Shown here: positions 22,540 to 35,944 of the stretch, one piece after another | Layout: the number at the start of each line of letters is the position of its first letter | How positions within the stretch are numbered: the first letter of the stretch is position 1 | Assembly: GCA_028386065.3 (NCBI GenBank) | Contig: JAKUCV010003306.1 | Location: 10,232 to 74,231 of the forward strand | DNA from: Turnera subulata | Lineage: Eukaryota > Streptophyta > Magnoliopsida > Malpighiales > Passifloraceae | Reading direction: 5' to 3' | DNA length: 64,000 nt | Notes under the pieces: generated by a model | Seen by the model: only the letters and a program-made list of their open reading frames with translations | Told to the model about the DNA's origin: nothing | Databases searched by the model: none | Translations under genes and position numbers: made by a program

Positions 22540-24022
22540 TGTAAGTTTCCGATCATGCAAAATAGACAATCTAAATGCAACAAAAGCACAACGGAAACCC
22601 GGAAACACATGAAGGATCCATGTGAAGCAACTAAACCGAACAACAAAAACAAACATACCTGAAACGGTTAGGATCTTTCACCTAACTGAAGAACCGAATC
22701 AGCAAGAGCCGGAAGGATATCCTGCTCCTCTACGATATCCGCACGAACCGTCGATAACTAGCCGGAAACCGTCTCACGATCTCCAACCCGAGCTCCCCCG
22801 AACCGTGGTGCTAGCTACGAATTTCCGGGAGCTATGTGGTGTTACTTTCTTTCTCAAAGAATGGGTGAGTGTTTGTGTGTGTTCTTGCTCTGAAAAACTC
22901 AGAATTCAGAGTGCAAGAGTAAGAGAGGGAGAGAGTGATCAGATCACCAAAACACACCCAATTAGTACATAGTTAATTAGACAAAATGGCCAACATAACG
23001 GCAAACATAATGGTCCACCAAAAGGGTGGTTATGATGGCCATTATCTTGTCTACCACTAATGCACTAACCAACACATCACAACACTTATTTTGGTTCAAT
23101 AATTCTGACAATCACTGAACCAAACCAGCCCAAAACGACCCTGGTCCAACCACGGTCCAACCATGGTCCAACCACTCCTGGTCAAACCATGGTCCAATCA
23201 CGGTTCAACCACCTGCTCGAATCAACGATTCTAAGTGTGTGACCCTGTAGGCACTTGTAACGTCCGAAAATAATTGTAAAATCTCATTTTACAATTATAA
23301 GCAAAAAGCCGCGTCTAGCAACACATCATTGCTACCCGAACGACAAGATCAGTACTGATTCAATATGCCTCGTAAACATGTCTTCGTCCTTTCGTCCCAT
23401 TATCAAAATTAAATCGAGACATGAAAAACGTCAATCTCGTATATGTTTAATCTTAGTTTCTTGATCCCCGAGTTAACTGTGTAAAACGGATCCTATTGAT
23501 ATCACCATATCATATAGTCCGAGCATGGCCATGCATTTACAGTTCAACTCTATCAAGAGGCCCATCTGATAATATACCCGTTATATGGGTCGGACGAATC
23601 CCATCTTGATCAATCAAAACCCACGACACATTTATCATATACCCAATGATTACCCTTAAGACCACCCAGTTACAGATGACTAGGAATAATATCAAAGTAT
23701 ACGACTCATATGCTGGGAACCTTGATGATCTCAGGTCTAAGGACAATACATATAAGAACCGCTAATGACAATTATATAACGTTCCATGTAGCGTTCTTAT
23801 GTGGGTCGGTCCAGTCCACAAGTTCTCTAACTTGTACCCGTATGTAGAATTCATATCTCATATAATTCTCAACATACGCTAGTCTTAATTTATTATTACA
23901 ACCCGTTATAAATATGTGCAAGCGTTTATCTCATAAACGATATTTATTGGAATAACCTTAATGTGTATACATGATTACAAATAAACATCCATTGATTGGC
24001 TTTTGGGCGTATTACAATAACA
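22540..24022 (-). repeat. 3' LTR of element C
   Basis: The plus strand runs from TGTAAGTTTCCG to CAATAACA. It is 1483 bp. The conserved hairpin is at 23270-23298 and the GGTCCAACCA minisatellite at about 23139-23212. Relative to 30826-32350 it lacks a segment near 23905, in the region corresponding to about 32175-32240. Confidence 0.92.
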
Positions 24023-24036
24023 ATCTTCCACTTGCA
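24023..24036 (-). promoter_or_regulatory. Polypurine tract of element C
   Basis: The minus strand reads GCAAGTGGAAGAT directly before the 3' LTR, the counterpart of 15315-15324 in B. Confidence 0.78.
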
Positions 24037-27000
24037 CTAAAGCCAATCAGGCATGTATCTAATACCAATGGATGCGCAATGACCATCATGCTTCTGCTGT
24101 GTGAGCGGCTTAGTCAAAGAATCTGCTACATTTTTCTCAGAAGGAACTCTGCACAGTCTGACGTCGCCTCTATCTATGATCTCTCTTTTAAGATGATAGC
24201 GTCGGAGTATATGTTTGGATCTCTGGTGGTATCTAGGTTCTTGAGCCTGTGCGATTGTCCCATTGTTGTCACAATAGAGCTCAATCGGACTCTCAATACT
24301 AGGAACCACCCCAAGTTCAGTTACGAACTTCTTAATCCAAACAGCCTCTTTCGCCGCATCTGAGGCAGCAATGTACTCAGCCTCGGTTGTAGAATCTGCA
24401 ACTGTCTCTTACTTAGAACTCTTCCAGCATACAGCACACCTCCAAGACAAAACACATAACCTGACTGCGATCTAAAATCATCCCTGTCTGTTTGGAAGCT
24501 AGAATCCGTGTAACCCTTTACAACAAGCTCATCAACGCTTCCATACACAAGGAATGCATCCTTAGTCCTTCTCAAGTACTTAAGGATGTTCTTAACGGTT
24601 GTCCAGTGACTCTCACCGGGATCAGATTGATATCTGCTTGTGGCACTCAAAGCATATGCGACTTCCAGTCGAGTACATAACATGGCATACATGATAGATC
24701 CTATTGCCAAAGCATAAGGGATCTTACTCATCCGCTCTCTCTCCTTCGATGTACTAGGACATTTATTCTTAGATAGAGATACGCCATGTGACATGGGCAA
24801 GAATCCTTTCTTAGAATCTTGCATGCTAAACCTCTTTAGCACCTTGTCAATATACGTACTCAGACTTAACCCGAGAAGCCTTTTGGATCTATCTCTATAG
24901 ATCTTTATGCCTAACACATAGGCTTCTTCTCCTAAGTCCTTCATTGAGAAATTCTTCCCTAACCAAGCCTTTACAGACTGTAGTGTCGAAATGTCATTCC
25001 CAATGAGCAGGATGTCGTCAACATACAACAACAAGAAAACAATAATGCTCCCACTAACCTTCTTGTAAACACATGGTTCATCTTCGTTCTTATTGAAACC
25101 AAACTCTTTGATCACTTCATTAAAATGAAGATTCCAACTCCTAGAACCTTGCTTCAATCCATAAATAGATCTCTGCAACTTGCATACCATATTGGCATTC
25201 TTTGGATCGACAAAACCTTCAGGTTATGTCATGTACACATCCTCTAAAAGATTTCCATTTAGGAAAGCGGTTTTGACATCCATTTGCCATATCTCATAAT
25301 CATGGTATGCGGCTATAGCCAACAGAATCCGGATGGATTTAACCATGGCAACTGGTGAGAAAGTTTCATCATAGTCTATACCATGAACTTGTTTGAAACC
25401 TTTCGCAACCAATCGCCCTTTATAGGTAATCACATTACCATCCATGTCAATCTTTTTCTTAAAGACCCATTTGCACCCTATGGGTTTTACCCCTTCAGGT
25501 GGATCAACCAAGGTCCATACCTTGTTTTGATACATGGATTCCATTTCCGAATTCATGGCTTCCAGCCACTTCTTAGAGTCCAGACCCGTGATGGCTTGCT
25601 GACAGGAAGTGGGCTCATTCTCTTCTATGAGCATCACGTCCTCAGTATGAGTCATGAGAAATCCATATCTCTCAGGCTCGTACCGAGTCTTACCCGATCT
25701 ACGCGGTCCATGTGTTACAGGCACAGGATTCTCATCCACAACATCTTGTGGCTCCTGTCCTTGTTCCATTTCAGCCTCAATGTCTCGAACTTCTTCGAGT
25801 TCTATTTTCCTCCCACTGATTCTTCTAGAAATAAATTCTCTTTCTAGAAAAATAGCAATCCGAGCAACAAACACTTTGTGCTCGGTGGGATTGTAGAAAT
25901 AATACCCTATAGTTTCCTTAGGGTATCCTACAAAGAGGCACTTGTCGGATTTAGGGCCGAGTTTATCTGATGCTTCACGTCTCACGTAAGCCTCACAACC
26001 CCAAATTCTCATAAAAGACAAATTGGGATGCCTCCCATTCCATATCTCATATGGTGTCTTTTCAACCGATTTAGATGGAACACGGTTAAGTGTAAATGCA
26101 GCACTCAATAATGCATGTCCCCAAAATGAAGAAGGAAGGTCAGCTTGACTCATCATCGAGCGAACCATGTCTAACAAGGTTCTATTCCTCCTTTCGGATA
26201 CACCATTCCATTGAGGCGTACCTGGTGGAGTAAGCTGTGATACTATACCACATTGCTTTAGATGATCAAGAAATTTTCGGCTTAAGTATTCACCTCCTCG
26301 ATCAGATCGAAGCATTTTAATACTTTTACTGAGTTCATTCTGTACTTCATTCTTGAACTCTTTGAACTTTTCAAAGGATTCTGACTTGTGTCTCATAAGA
26401 TACACATAGCCATATCTACTGTAATCATCAGTAAATGTAATGAAGCATTGAAAACCACCTCTAGCCTGTGTAGACATAGGTCCGCATACATCAGAATGTA
26501 TTAGACCTAACAAGTCCGAAGCTCTCTCACCTTTACCGGCAAAAGGAGCCTTTGTCATTTTGCCTAATAAACATGACTCACATGTCTCATATGATTCAAA
26601 ATCAAATGAGTCTAGAATTCCATCTTTATAGAGTTCAGAAATACGAGTCTCGTTTATATGGCCCAAATGACAATGCCAAAGGTAGGTTTCATTAGAATCG
26701 TTCATTCTAACCTCATTACATTTAACGTTATAAATTGGAGTTTCTAGGTTTAGAACATACAAACCATTGCTCAAATATGCACCACCATAATAAATATCAT
26801 TGAAATAAATAGAACAACATTTGTTCTTTATTACGAATGAAAAGCCTTTCTTGTCCAGACAAGAAACAGAAATCAAATTCCTGCTTATAGTAGGTACATA
26901 GTAGTAATCATCAAGTTCCAAAACCAAACCACTCGGTAAAGATAGATAATAAGTCCCTATGGCTAATGCAGCAACCCTTGCTCCATTTCTGATGCGTAGG

Positions 27001-27985
27001 TCTATCTCACCCTTTGCCAATCTCCTACTCTTTCTTAGTTCCTGCACATTTACACAAATGTGAGAACCACATCCGGTATCTAATACCCATGATGCAGAGA
27101 TAGAGATATTAGCTTCTATAACGAAAATACCTAAAGTGGAAGTCTCACTTCCCTTCCTTTTCTTCACCTCTTCAAGGTAAATAGGGCAGTTGCGCTTCCA
27201 ATGGCCCGGTTTATTGCAATGGAAACAATGTCCTTCCTTTGCAATACCACCCTTGGGTTTCAGCACATGATCACAAGAAGATGCACATGCACCAAACCTT
27301 TTGGCACATTTCTTCTTCTTGTTAAACTTTGCTTTACCCTTTCCTTTGCCTTTTCCAACCATCATAATGTTGGATTTGTTTGCCCTCATTTGTTGCTCAG
27401 CTGTTCCCAACATGTTAAGCAACTCAGACAATGATTTGTCAAGATGATTCATATTGAAGTTCATGACAAATTGGCTGTAACTATCCGGCAACGATTGCAG
27501 GACTAGATCAACAGCCAACTCCTTCTGCAAAGGAAAACCAAGACCCTCAAGGCTCTCAATGTATCCAATCATTTTGAGCACATGAGGTCTCACGGGTGAT
27601 GACTCAACCATCTTGCATTGGAACAATGCCGTAGAGGTCTCATACCTCTCATGCTAGCTTGCTCTTTAGAAAGCATTTTCGGATGTTCGATCATATCGAA
27701 TGCACCCAAGTTCTCATGTTGCTTCTGAAGCTCAGAGCCCATGTTAACAAGCATACGGCATGCTGCATTTAATGCATCATCAAGGTGCTTCTTGTAAGCA
27801 TCCCTTTCTGCCCTTGTAGCACTAGGCGCCGGTTCATCCGGAACAGGCCCTTCGAGGACACACGACTTCTTTTCTTGTTTGAAGACTATCCTCAAGTTGC
27901 GATACCATTTTAGGAAGTTATTCCCATTCAACTTTTCCTTCTCAATGACAGATCGCAGTGACATTGTGCTAGTGTTTTGTGCCAT
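24037..27985 (-). pseudogene. gag-pol polyprotein of element C, nearly intact
   Basis: Single polyprotein of about 1300 codons. Gag starts MAQNTSTMSLRSVIEKEKL at 27985. A one-base deletion near 27655 shifts the frame, which then stays open from 27626 to 25224. That stretch has the zinc knuckle CFHCNKPGHWKRNC, protease WVLDTGCGSHIC, integrase with HSDVCGPM, RSDRGGEY and QWNGVSERR (D, D, E all present), and the start of RT. A CAA-to-TAA-type stop lies at about 25221. RT resumes to 24321 with intact LLYVDDILLIGND. A one-base loss after FCLGG (near 24440) shifts RNase H, which ends YMPDWL at 24037. The protein would package, reverse-transcribe and integrate the element. Confidence 0.92.
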
Positions 27986-30811
27986 GGAAATTCTACTACA
28001 AAGATCAACTCACACAAATAAGAGTCATGCATACAAAATCATTTAACAAGGAATTCTATTAAATGAAGCTCCTACTATGAATCAAAATAATCATGAGTAG
28101 GCCAAGATCCATATTTCACTACAAGATAAGTCAGCTTTGGCTGATCACTTATGTCATAGCTATTTAGGTAGACAACTCTTGTCAATCACATCTCATGTAA
28201 CTCTTGGATAGTTGAGTGAACAACACTTGTTCTTGTCTATCTTATAGACATTGCTCAACTCCTTGTCTCTAAGTCCTTAATCCTATTAAGATGACCTAGT
28301 TAAGTCCAAACCCACAATAAGCAGTTCAGATATTGCAATTATCCAGTCGCACCTTGCTAGGATAAACATTGGCACCTTGCTTTGGCAAAACCTACCAAGT
28401 GTTGATCTAAGCAATGATGAGTGCTTATCAAGGAAGGCAACTAAGAACTTAATATTTACATCAACATATGTTCATACATCACATGTATATAATCAACAAA
28501 TCATGTATTGATGTTATGTAAATTTGGTAAACAAAGACACATGTAAACATCGATGCCCATAAGTGAACATCAATGTCTTTGAGAATCTGATTCTCCCCAA
28601 CACCTTGGTAATGCACAAGGACATCGATGTCCATTTCTGAACATCGATATCCATTGGCCTTGGGACACAAAAACATCGATGTCTAGACCTCAACATCGAT
28701 GTTGGAAGGTTCTGAAAGTCCAAGAATTAGGCAGTAGTATAAAACATCGATGTCTAACCCTTAAACATCGACGTAGGACTCATGAACATCGATGTTCAAA
28801 CTTAAACATCGATGTTCAAACTTAAACATCGATGTTGGAGACCTCTGCCAATTCAAGTTTCATGGCAGTACTTTTAAACATCGATATTGATGTGTGAACA
28901 TTTTACACATCATTTGGGGTTTTATTTTGTGATTTTTTATCTTTGTTTTAGTCTTTATTTATTTTATTCTTGCATTTATTTTATTTAAATCTTTAATAAA
29001 TTCTCATCCTAGTTTTCGAGGACCTTTTTGCAGGAAAATATGAATTCTTGGTCATTTTGAAGTAAAGCTAGTGAGATATGGACTTGTTTGGAAGAAGTGA
29101 AGTATGAAGGATGCATTTGGTTATTGGCCAGGTCAATAAACCGTTTGGTTATCTTCAAAATCTCCTGCATCTTTGGTTTGGAATTTTAAATTTGGAACAA
29201 AGCCAAATCTTGGATTGGTTGCAAGACGAATCATCACTTTCAGCTGCGTATCTTGGTTGAATTTTAAAAGCTTGACAACGTGGCCCTTCCTCATTCAAAA
29301 TTGAAGAAAATAAATCTGCTCAAATCCCTTGATGTGTGCCTAGCCTAGCATTTATTTTGGCTGACATGCAAGCTTGGCCACGCATGTCCCCCTCCCACTA
29401 CTATAAATACTCGCAAGAAGACAAAGCTAGGGGCACCAATCACTTCCTATTTTCGGCAGTAGCATAGCACTTTAGACTAGGAATTTCACTTTGTATTATT
29501 AATTCTTTCCTTGTATCAACTAGCTTATTATTTCAAGTTGTAGATTGAAGTTGGGAACAATTCCTGAGACAAGGTTCCATCGTTGAATCAAGGTTTGAGT
29601 TATTAATTAATTTATTTTTATTTTACTTTCCTTGAGTATAAATGATGGCTTCTCTAGCAATTGTTTCTAAATCATCTATATCTAGCTAATTTTATTAATC
29701 TAGGATTAGGGGATGATCTTGTCATTAATTCCATGAAAACTTAATTAAATATTATTTCCTAAATTTAATTCTTCTTTGATCTGGTCTTTGATACTTAATT
29801 AAGTTAGTTGCCTGATCAACAATTAGCTTAAATCCATAATAGGAGATTGTTAAGTGACAGCGTCAGTTTCCTATAGAAAACCTTAGACCGGGCTTTAGGA
29901 ACCGACCTCGGGAGGGGCGTGCTTTCTATTGGAGACTTAAAGGTAAGAACTTAAAGCTCTTAATTTATTTCAACACTGGCAGAATGGATAGTGGAGATAA
30001 GTTAGGAAGGGGTTTTACGGCTTATGGAAGTAGGCTATTGATCTAGTTGAGTTTACCGGTTCTTTCAAAGAAGAGTATTTTTAGGATTTAATATCAGATC
30101 TACACAGGCAGGTCATGTAGTGACAGAACACGGCTTGATTGTGTTGCACTTAATTGCGTGGAAATTGTGGCAAGGGATTCCCCGAACTCCTAGGTGTTTT
30201 CTCATCATTGTCATCTCATTTATTATTCTTGTTGTTTTCTTTTCCAACTTTATTACACCATTCAATTGACTCCTCTTTGAGGCTTTATTTTCTAGATAAT
30301 CATATATCACATTGTTAATAGTACTTAGCAAAGATCCCTATGAGACGACCTTGGTACTACAACACCCTGTATACTTGCAGGAGGCTATCAGATGTATAGG
30401 CCCTAAACATCGATGTTTCTGTCCTGAACATCGATGTTCCCTACTGAACATCGATGTTTCAGACTTCTGCCAAGGCCAAAACTCATGTGAACATCGATGT
30501 TCAACCATTGAACATCGATGTTCTGGCCTCGATGCACTAGAACGACCATCGTTCCTTACGAAAACCGACAATCGATTTTCCTTTTGTCGAACCTCTTCGA
30601 CTTACTGCCAAGAACCTCTTGATTGATATCACATACCAATCAAGTGCTTGTTGTCAAAACCCTTTTGACACAACCAACCTCAACATATATTGCATATACA
30701 AAAATGAATTCAGCATATCACATATACCAAAATGAATTCATCATATCACACACATTAAGATGAACATATCACACATATGCACAACTAAATTTAGTTTAGA
30801 GCTTCACAAGA
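27986..30811 (-). other. Untranslated leader of element C with palindrome arrays
   Basis: Non-coding leader. I count 7 exact ACATCGATGT copies at 28621-28835 and 5 at 30407-30521, plus degenerate ones. The two blocks were one array now separated by an inserted sequence (28893-30390). The stretch near 28060-28430 is conserved with B. Confidence 0.85.
28893..30390. mobile_element. Unidentified 1.5-kb insertion in the C leader, candidate solo LTR
   Basis: It interrupts the palindrome array. It begins TGTGAACATTTTACACATCA and ends CTATCA (TG...CA). A 4-bp duplication GATG lies at 28889-28892 and 30391-30394. A TATA-like CTATAAATAC at 29401 sits about 0.5 kb in, as in an LTR promoter. No open frame or transposase is visible. 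An LTR usually makes 5-bp duplications, so the class is uncertain. Confidence 0.5.
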
Positions 30812-30824
30812 GGCTCCGCTACCA
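30812..30824 (-). promoter_or_regulatory. Primer binding site of element C
   Basis: The minus strand reads TGGTAGCGGAGCC one base after the LTR, identical to B. Confidence 0.75.
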
Positions 30825-30825
30825 C

Positions 30826-32350
30826 TGTAAGTTTCCGGTCATGCAAAATAGACAATCTAAATGCAACAAAAGCACAGCGAAAACCCGGAAACACATGAAG
30901 GATCCATGTGAAGCAACTAAACCGAACAACAAAAACAAACATACCTGAAACGGTTAGGATCTTTCACCTAACTGAAGAACCGAATCAGCAAGAGTCGGAA
31001 GGATATCCTGCTCCTCTACGGTATCCACACGAACCGTCGATAACTAGCCGGAAACCGTCTCACGATCTCCAACTCGAGCTCTCCCGAACCGTGGTGCTAG
31101 CTACGAATTTCCGGGAGCTATGTGGTGTTACTTTCTTTCTCAAAGAATGGGTGAGTGTTTGTGTGTGTTCTTGCTCTGAAAAACTTAGAATTCAGAGTGC
31201 AAGAGTAAGAGAGGGAGAGAGTGATCAGATCACCAAAACACACCCAATTAGTACATAGTTAATTAGACAAATGGCCAACATAATGGCAAACATAATGGTC
31301 CACCAAAAGGATGATTATGATGGCCATTATCTTGTCTACCACTAATGCACTAACCAACACATCACAGCACTTATTTTGGTTCAATAATTCTGACAATCAC
31401 TGAACCAAACCAGCCCAAAACGACCCTGGTCCAACCACAGTCCAACCATGGTCCAACCACTCCTGGTCGAACCATGGTCAACCACGGTTCAACCACCTGC
31501 TCGAATCAACGATTCTAAGTGTGTGACCCTATAGGCACTTGTAACGTCCGGCAATAATTGTAAAATCTCATTTTACAATTATAAGCAAAGAGCGGCGTCT
31601 AGCAACACATCATTGCTACCCGAACGACAAGATCAGTACTGATTCAATATGCCTCGTAAACATGTCATCGTCCTTTCCTCCCATTATCAAGATTAAACTG
31701 AGACTTAGAAAACGTCATTCTCGTATATGTTTAATCTTAGTTTCTTGATCCCCGAGTTAACTGTGTAAAATGGATCCTAATGATATCACCATATCATATA
31801 ATCCGAGCATGGCCACGCATTTACAGTTCAACTCTATCAAGAGGCCCATCTGATAATATACCCGTTATATGGGTCGGACGAATCCCATCTTTATCAATCA
31901 AAACCCACTACACATTTATCATATACCCAATGATTACCCTTAAGACCACCCAGTTACGGATGACTAGGAATAATATCAAAGTATACGCTTGGGAACCTTG
32001 ATGATCTCAGGTCTAAGGATAGTACATATAAGAACCGCTAATGACAATCATATAACATTCCATGTAGCGTTCTTATGTGGGTCGGTCCAGTCCACAAGTT
32101 CTCTAACTTGTACCCGTATGTAGAATTTATATCTCATATATTTCTCAACATACGCTAGTCTTAATTTATTATTACAGCCCATCCATAATAATAACCGACT
32201 AGGGACATTTAAGAATATATAAATATTTTAGGGTTATAAATATGTGCAAGTGTTTATCTCATAAACGATATTTATTGGAATAACCTTAATGTGTATACAT
32301 GATTACAAATAAACATCCATTGATTGGCTTTTGGGCATATTACACTAACA
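30826..32350 (-). repeat. 5' LTR of element C
   Basis: A 1525-bp LTR from TGTAAGTTTCCGG to CACTAACA, followed by target duplication GTGCT. The conserved hairpin is at 31554-31582 and the minisatellite at about 31423-31492. Confidence 0.92.
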
Positions 32351-33173
32351 GTGCTCACATACTTTTTGGGATTTCAAGTGAAACAATTTGAAGGTGGCAT
32401 CTTCATAAATCAAGCTAAGTACATTCGAGGGTTACTAAAGAGATTTGGTATGGATGCAACCAAATCAAGTCCAACACCCATGTGTACATTGACCAAACTT
32501 GACAAAAATGAAAAGTAAGGATGTTGATATCAAGATGTACAGAGCCATGATAGGTAGTCTTTTATATCTTACGGCTACTAGACCTGACATCATGTTTAGT
32601 GTGTTTTTATGTGCTCGATTTCAATCTTGTCCTAAAGAATCACATTCAAGAGCCATAAAATGCATCTTTAAGTATTTGAGAGGTACACCTTCATTAGGAT
32701 TATGGTATCCCAAAGTTGATGCTTTTACTTTGACAAGCTATTCAGATGCTGACTTTGTAGGATGTACCTTAGACAGGAAAAGTACAAGTGGAACTTGTCA
32801 ATTGCTTGGACAATCCCTTATGTCTTGGTCAAGTAAGAAGCAAAATTCGGTTGCTACGTCTACCACAGAAGTTGAATATTGTGCGGCTGGAGCATATTGT
32901 GCTCATGTCCTATGGATGAAGCAAACCTTATCTGATTATAGACTAACATTTAACTATGTGCTTATTTATTGTGATAGTTCCAGTGTAATTAACTTGACCA
33001 AAAATCTTGTGCAATACTCTCGGACAAAGCATATTGAAGTAAGACATCATTTCATCCGAGATCATATGTTGAAGAAAGATGTGGCAATAGAGTTTGTAAA
33101 GACAGAGAATCAACTTGCTGACATCTTTATCAAAGCCACTCAAGGAGGATCATTTCATCAAAATCAGGCTTGA
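32351..33173 (+). pseudogene. Reverse transcriptase end and RNase H, element D
   Basis: It resumes the RT of D after insertion C (YFLGFQVKQFEGGIFINQAKY, LLKRFGMD). RNase H follows with TSYSDADFVGCTLDRKSTSGTCQ, STTEVEYCAAGAYCAHVLWMKQ, YCDSSSVINL and TKHIEVRHHFIRDH, ending near 33171. A one-base frameshift lies near 32515. The conserved Glu is kept but the usual EAEY reads EVEY. RNase H removes the RNA template strand. Confidence 0.9.
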
Positions 33174-34870
33174 AGTTCGAATCTTCCTTTGCCTTATTTT
33201 TCTGTGCTTATTTGGTTGCTGCATAAACCATGCTTTCATTTTTTTTTTTGTTCATACATAATCATACATTAGTATAGTGCAACCATAACACTCACAAACA
33301 AACACTAAGCATACTAGAAAATGAGCACATGTTCAAGAGGAATTTATATCGTCAAAAAGGCAAAAAGGCAAAAGCGAGAAAATCTGGTTTCAGGAGAAAT
33401 CATCTATACAAATCCAGCAGTCATCAGGAAAGGAGATCTAGTCTTCGGAAAAACCATCTAGCAATGACAAAATGGTTAATGATTATTGAAAAAGAAGAAG
33501 GAACTTGGTGGTTTATCTTCTGAATTGTTGGCGGATGGAACTATACCATCTGAGGGTCAAGAGAAGGATATTGTTGAAAAGGAGAAGGATATGTTGGCTG
33601 AGTTGGAAAAAGTTGCCTTTGAAACGCAGAAGTTGAAAGATCTGGTTGCTGAAGAAACCAGATACATGGCTAAAGCAGTAGAGGTGGAAGCTATTATAGT
33701 TCCTGGAGAAACCATGCAGAAACAGTTTGCATAAGATCAGCCCAAGAAGAAGCAGGTCCCAAAGAAGAAGCTCAGGAAGAAGGTTCTAAAGATGTTGAGG
33801 TTGATGGGATAATTATAACTAATGTGTTGATGATTGCTGAAGAAGTAGCAAAAACAGCCGAACAACCACCACCTGTTGATGATGTGGTTGTTGAAAAGCC
33901 AACTGGTGATGAGAGTGAAAAAGCTGAGCATAATGGAGAATCTGAGTTTGATAATGGGAAGGCTTTTGAAGAAAAGAAATACGGAGAATAGAAGATGTAT
34001 GCTTCTGTCAAAAAGCCAGAGAACGCTAAGAAGAGAACGATTGTGGTTCGTGCAAAAACCACACAACTTGTTTTGGGGAAGCCTAGTACCCATTCACAGT
34101 TTAAATCTGTGAGGAAGAAGAGTGTCATGCAGAAAGCCATTTAGACTAATGTTGTTGACTCTACTGGAGATTCTGCTGAGAAGGAAAAAGAGGCAAGAGT
34201 AGTTGAGAAATCGAAGAAACAAGTGAGAACCGAAGATGAAGATGAAGAGGTTAGTGAGCTATCAAGAGGAAGATACTAAACGAAGGGTACTATTAAGCAT
34301 TTTTTTATGCGTCTTTCGGAAATCCAACTAATAATGGAGCATCTAGTGATGCTGAATTAAGGAAAATACTATTTGAGCATAAGAAAGTAGGAGACGTACA
34401 AGAACTCAAATCCAATAATCAGTGCCCCCATATACATGCTGACCAGGATGGTTTTTCTATGACCATGGTATCAGAAAACTATCAAGAGATAAAACCAGTG
34501 GATTCTTACCAGCATGTTGAAGAAGAGTTCTGTGTGCTATACTAATCTGATCCTCCACCATATGGCCACTTATAAGGAGCAAAGTCATGGTATTCTATTC
34601 TTGTAAAGAGGTTTGGTTTGGTACTAACCAAATCTAATCTTCTCATCCGCAACTATGCATATTAACATGACAACTTTGTCCAAAATAGGAATGAAACTGA
34701 ATATTGAGGAAGAATATGAGAACGAGATGGCAGTCAGCGAAAAAGATGCTAAGAATGATGATAGCACCACTCGATTTTGCTTTGTGGAGAAAGATGTTCA
34801 AGCTTTGTGCAAAAATTTGAAGATATTTAAAGATAATGCTATGAAAAAGCTTGATCAGATTCTCTAAGCT
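33174..34870 (+). pseudogene. Decayed env-like region of element D
   Basis: After RNase H comes about 150 bp of spacer, then a strongly degraded frame rich in Lys and Glu (for example EKEKDMLAELEKVAFETQKLKDLV at about 33570-33640, predicted coiled coil). It ends in a coiled-coil-like segment FCFVEKDVQALCKNLKIFKDN at about 34775-34840. Many stops and shifts are present. Position and composition match the env-like region of A, but the sequences differ strongly. Confidence 0.6.
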
Positions 34871-35944
34871 ATGCCTTCAATTGCTTCTAATGAAAAGTGA
34901 AACCTTTTCAAGATCTGATGCTCCTAGGTTCATGCATTACATCTATGTTAAATTATGGTTTCATATATAGTTCTACTATCTGGTTTTTATTATGGTTTTC
35001 ATCTTTTGGATATCTATGCTTATATTCTGAATATTTGTGCTACTCTTTTGAAAATTTAATTCATCATAAATGATGGATATCATGTTCTTACATGTTGTGC
35101 TATTTCGATTAATATCCCGTGTTTGTTAATGCCAAAAGGGGGAGAAAATATGGACGTTGATCTTATGCACAAAATGTGGTTTGGTTCTTGTTGAAACCAT
35201 GAACCACACTTATGCTATGTTTTGTTGACAAAAAGGGGAGAAATATTGTTGATTTTTGAGTATGCAGGATATTGTTATGTTCTATGCTCAAATATATACT
35301 CTCTTTTGAATATTTTCTACCTTTTGGAGAGTGTGTTTAACTTATGGATGATTATTCTACTCTTTTGAATGCTTAATCTGCATGATCTTTGGTTTGTTCC
35401 TATAATATTTTATTCCCTTTTATGCTGATGCCAAAAGGAAGAGAAATTGTTATGTTGATTATAAGTAGGAACAAGTGTGGATATGGTGTCTGTCAAAAAC
35501 CATATGTTTTTGAATTGATTGATTGTGCATGAATTATAGAGAAATGTGAAATCTGATCAATCTGATGCAGGAAGTATGGAAATATGAAATCTGGTTCTTA
35601 TCAAAGCCACATTTACGACTGCGATTTGGTTTCTAATTAAAAACCAAATTTATAAAGTATGAATGCTGCGCTACTTTGTGTGATATATACATTCAACTAA
35701 TCTCTCATGCAAGAATTGAAAAACACAGGGGGAGTTTTTGGCTTGAAAGCTAAAACGAAATTCACAAGGAAAATTAGTTAGCCATTATATAAGCCAAATG
35801 TGACTATATGTGAATTTGAAATGTCCTTGTCGAATTACAAAAAAAAAATTATATAAGGGGATCTTATAAACTGTTTATGAACTTTGTTTGACCCTTATTT
35901 TGCATAAATCAACACGAGTTTATCATTATAAAAAATGGAGAGAT
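34871..35944 (+). promoter_or_regulatory. Multiple polypurine tracts before the 3' LTR of D
   Basis: Non-coding. Purine runs of the type AAAAGGGGGAGAAA recur near 35134-35148, 35230-35243, 35435-35448 and 35727-35735. The terminal one, AAAAAATGGAGAGAT (about 35930-35944), abuts the LTR. TTTGG...CCAAA hairpins are interspersed (about 35633-35650). Repeated tracts are a Sirevirus hallmark. Confidence 0.75.

Larger units (their letters stand above)
22540..32350 (-). mobile_element. Ty1/copia retrotransposon C, near-complete
   Basis: Minus-strand element with a 5' LTR (30826-32350), primer site (30812-30824), palindrome-rich leader (27986-30811, itself interrupted at 28893-30390), gag-pol (24037-27985), polypurine tract and 3' LTR (22540-24022). 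The target duplication GTGCT flanks it perfectly inside the RT of D. All catalytic motifs survive; it is disabled only by two frameshifts and one stop. It is the same family as B and E. Confidence 0.94.
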
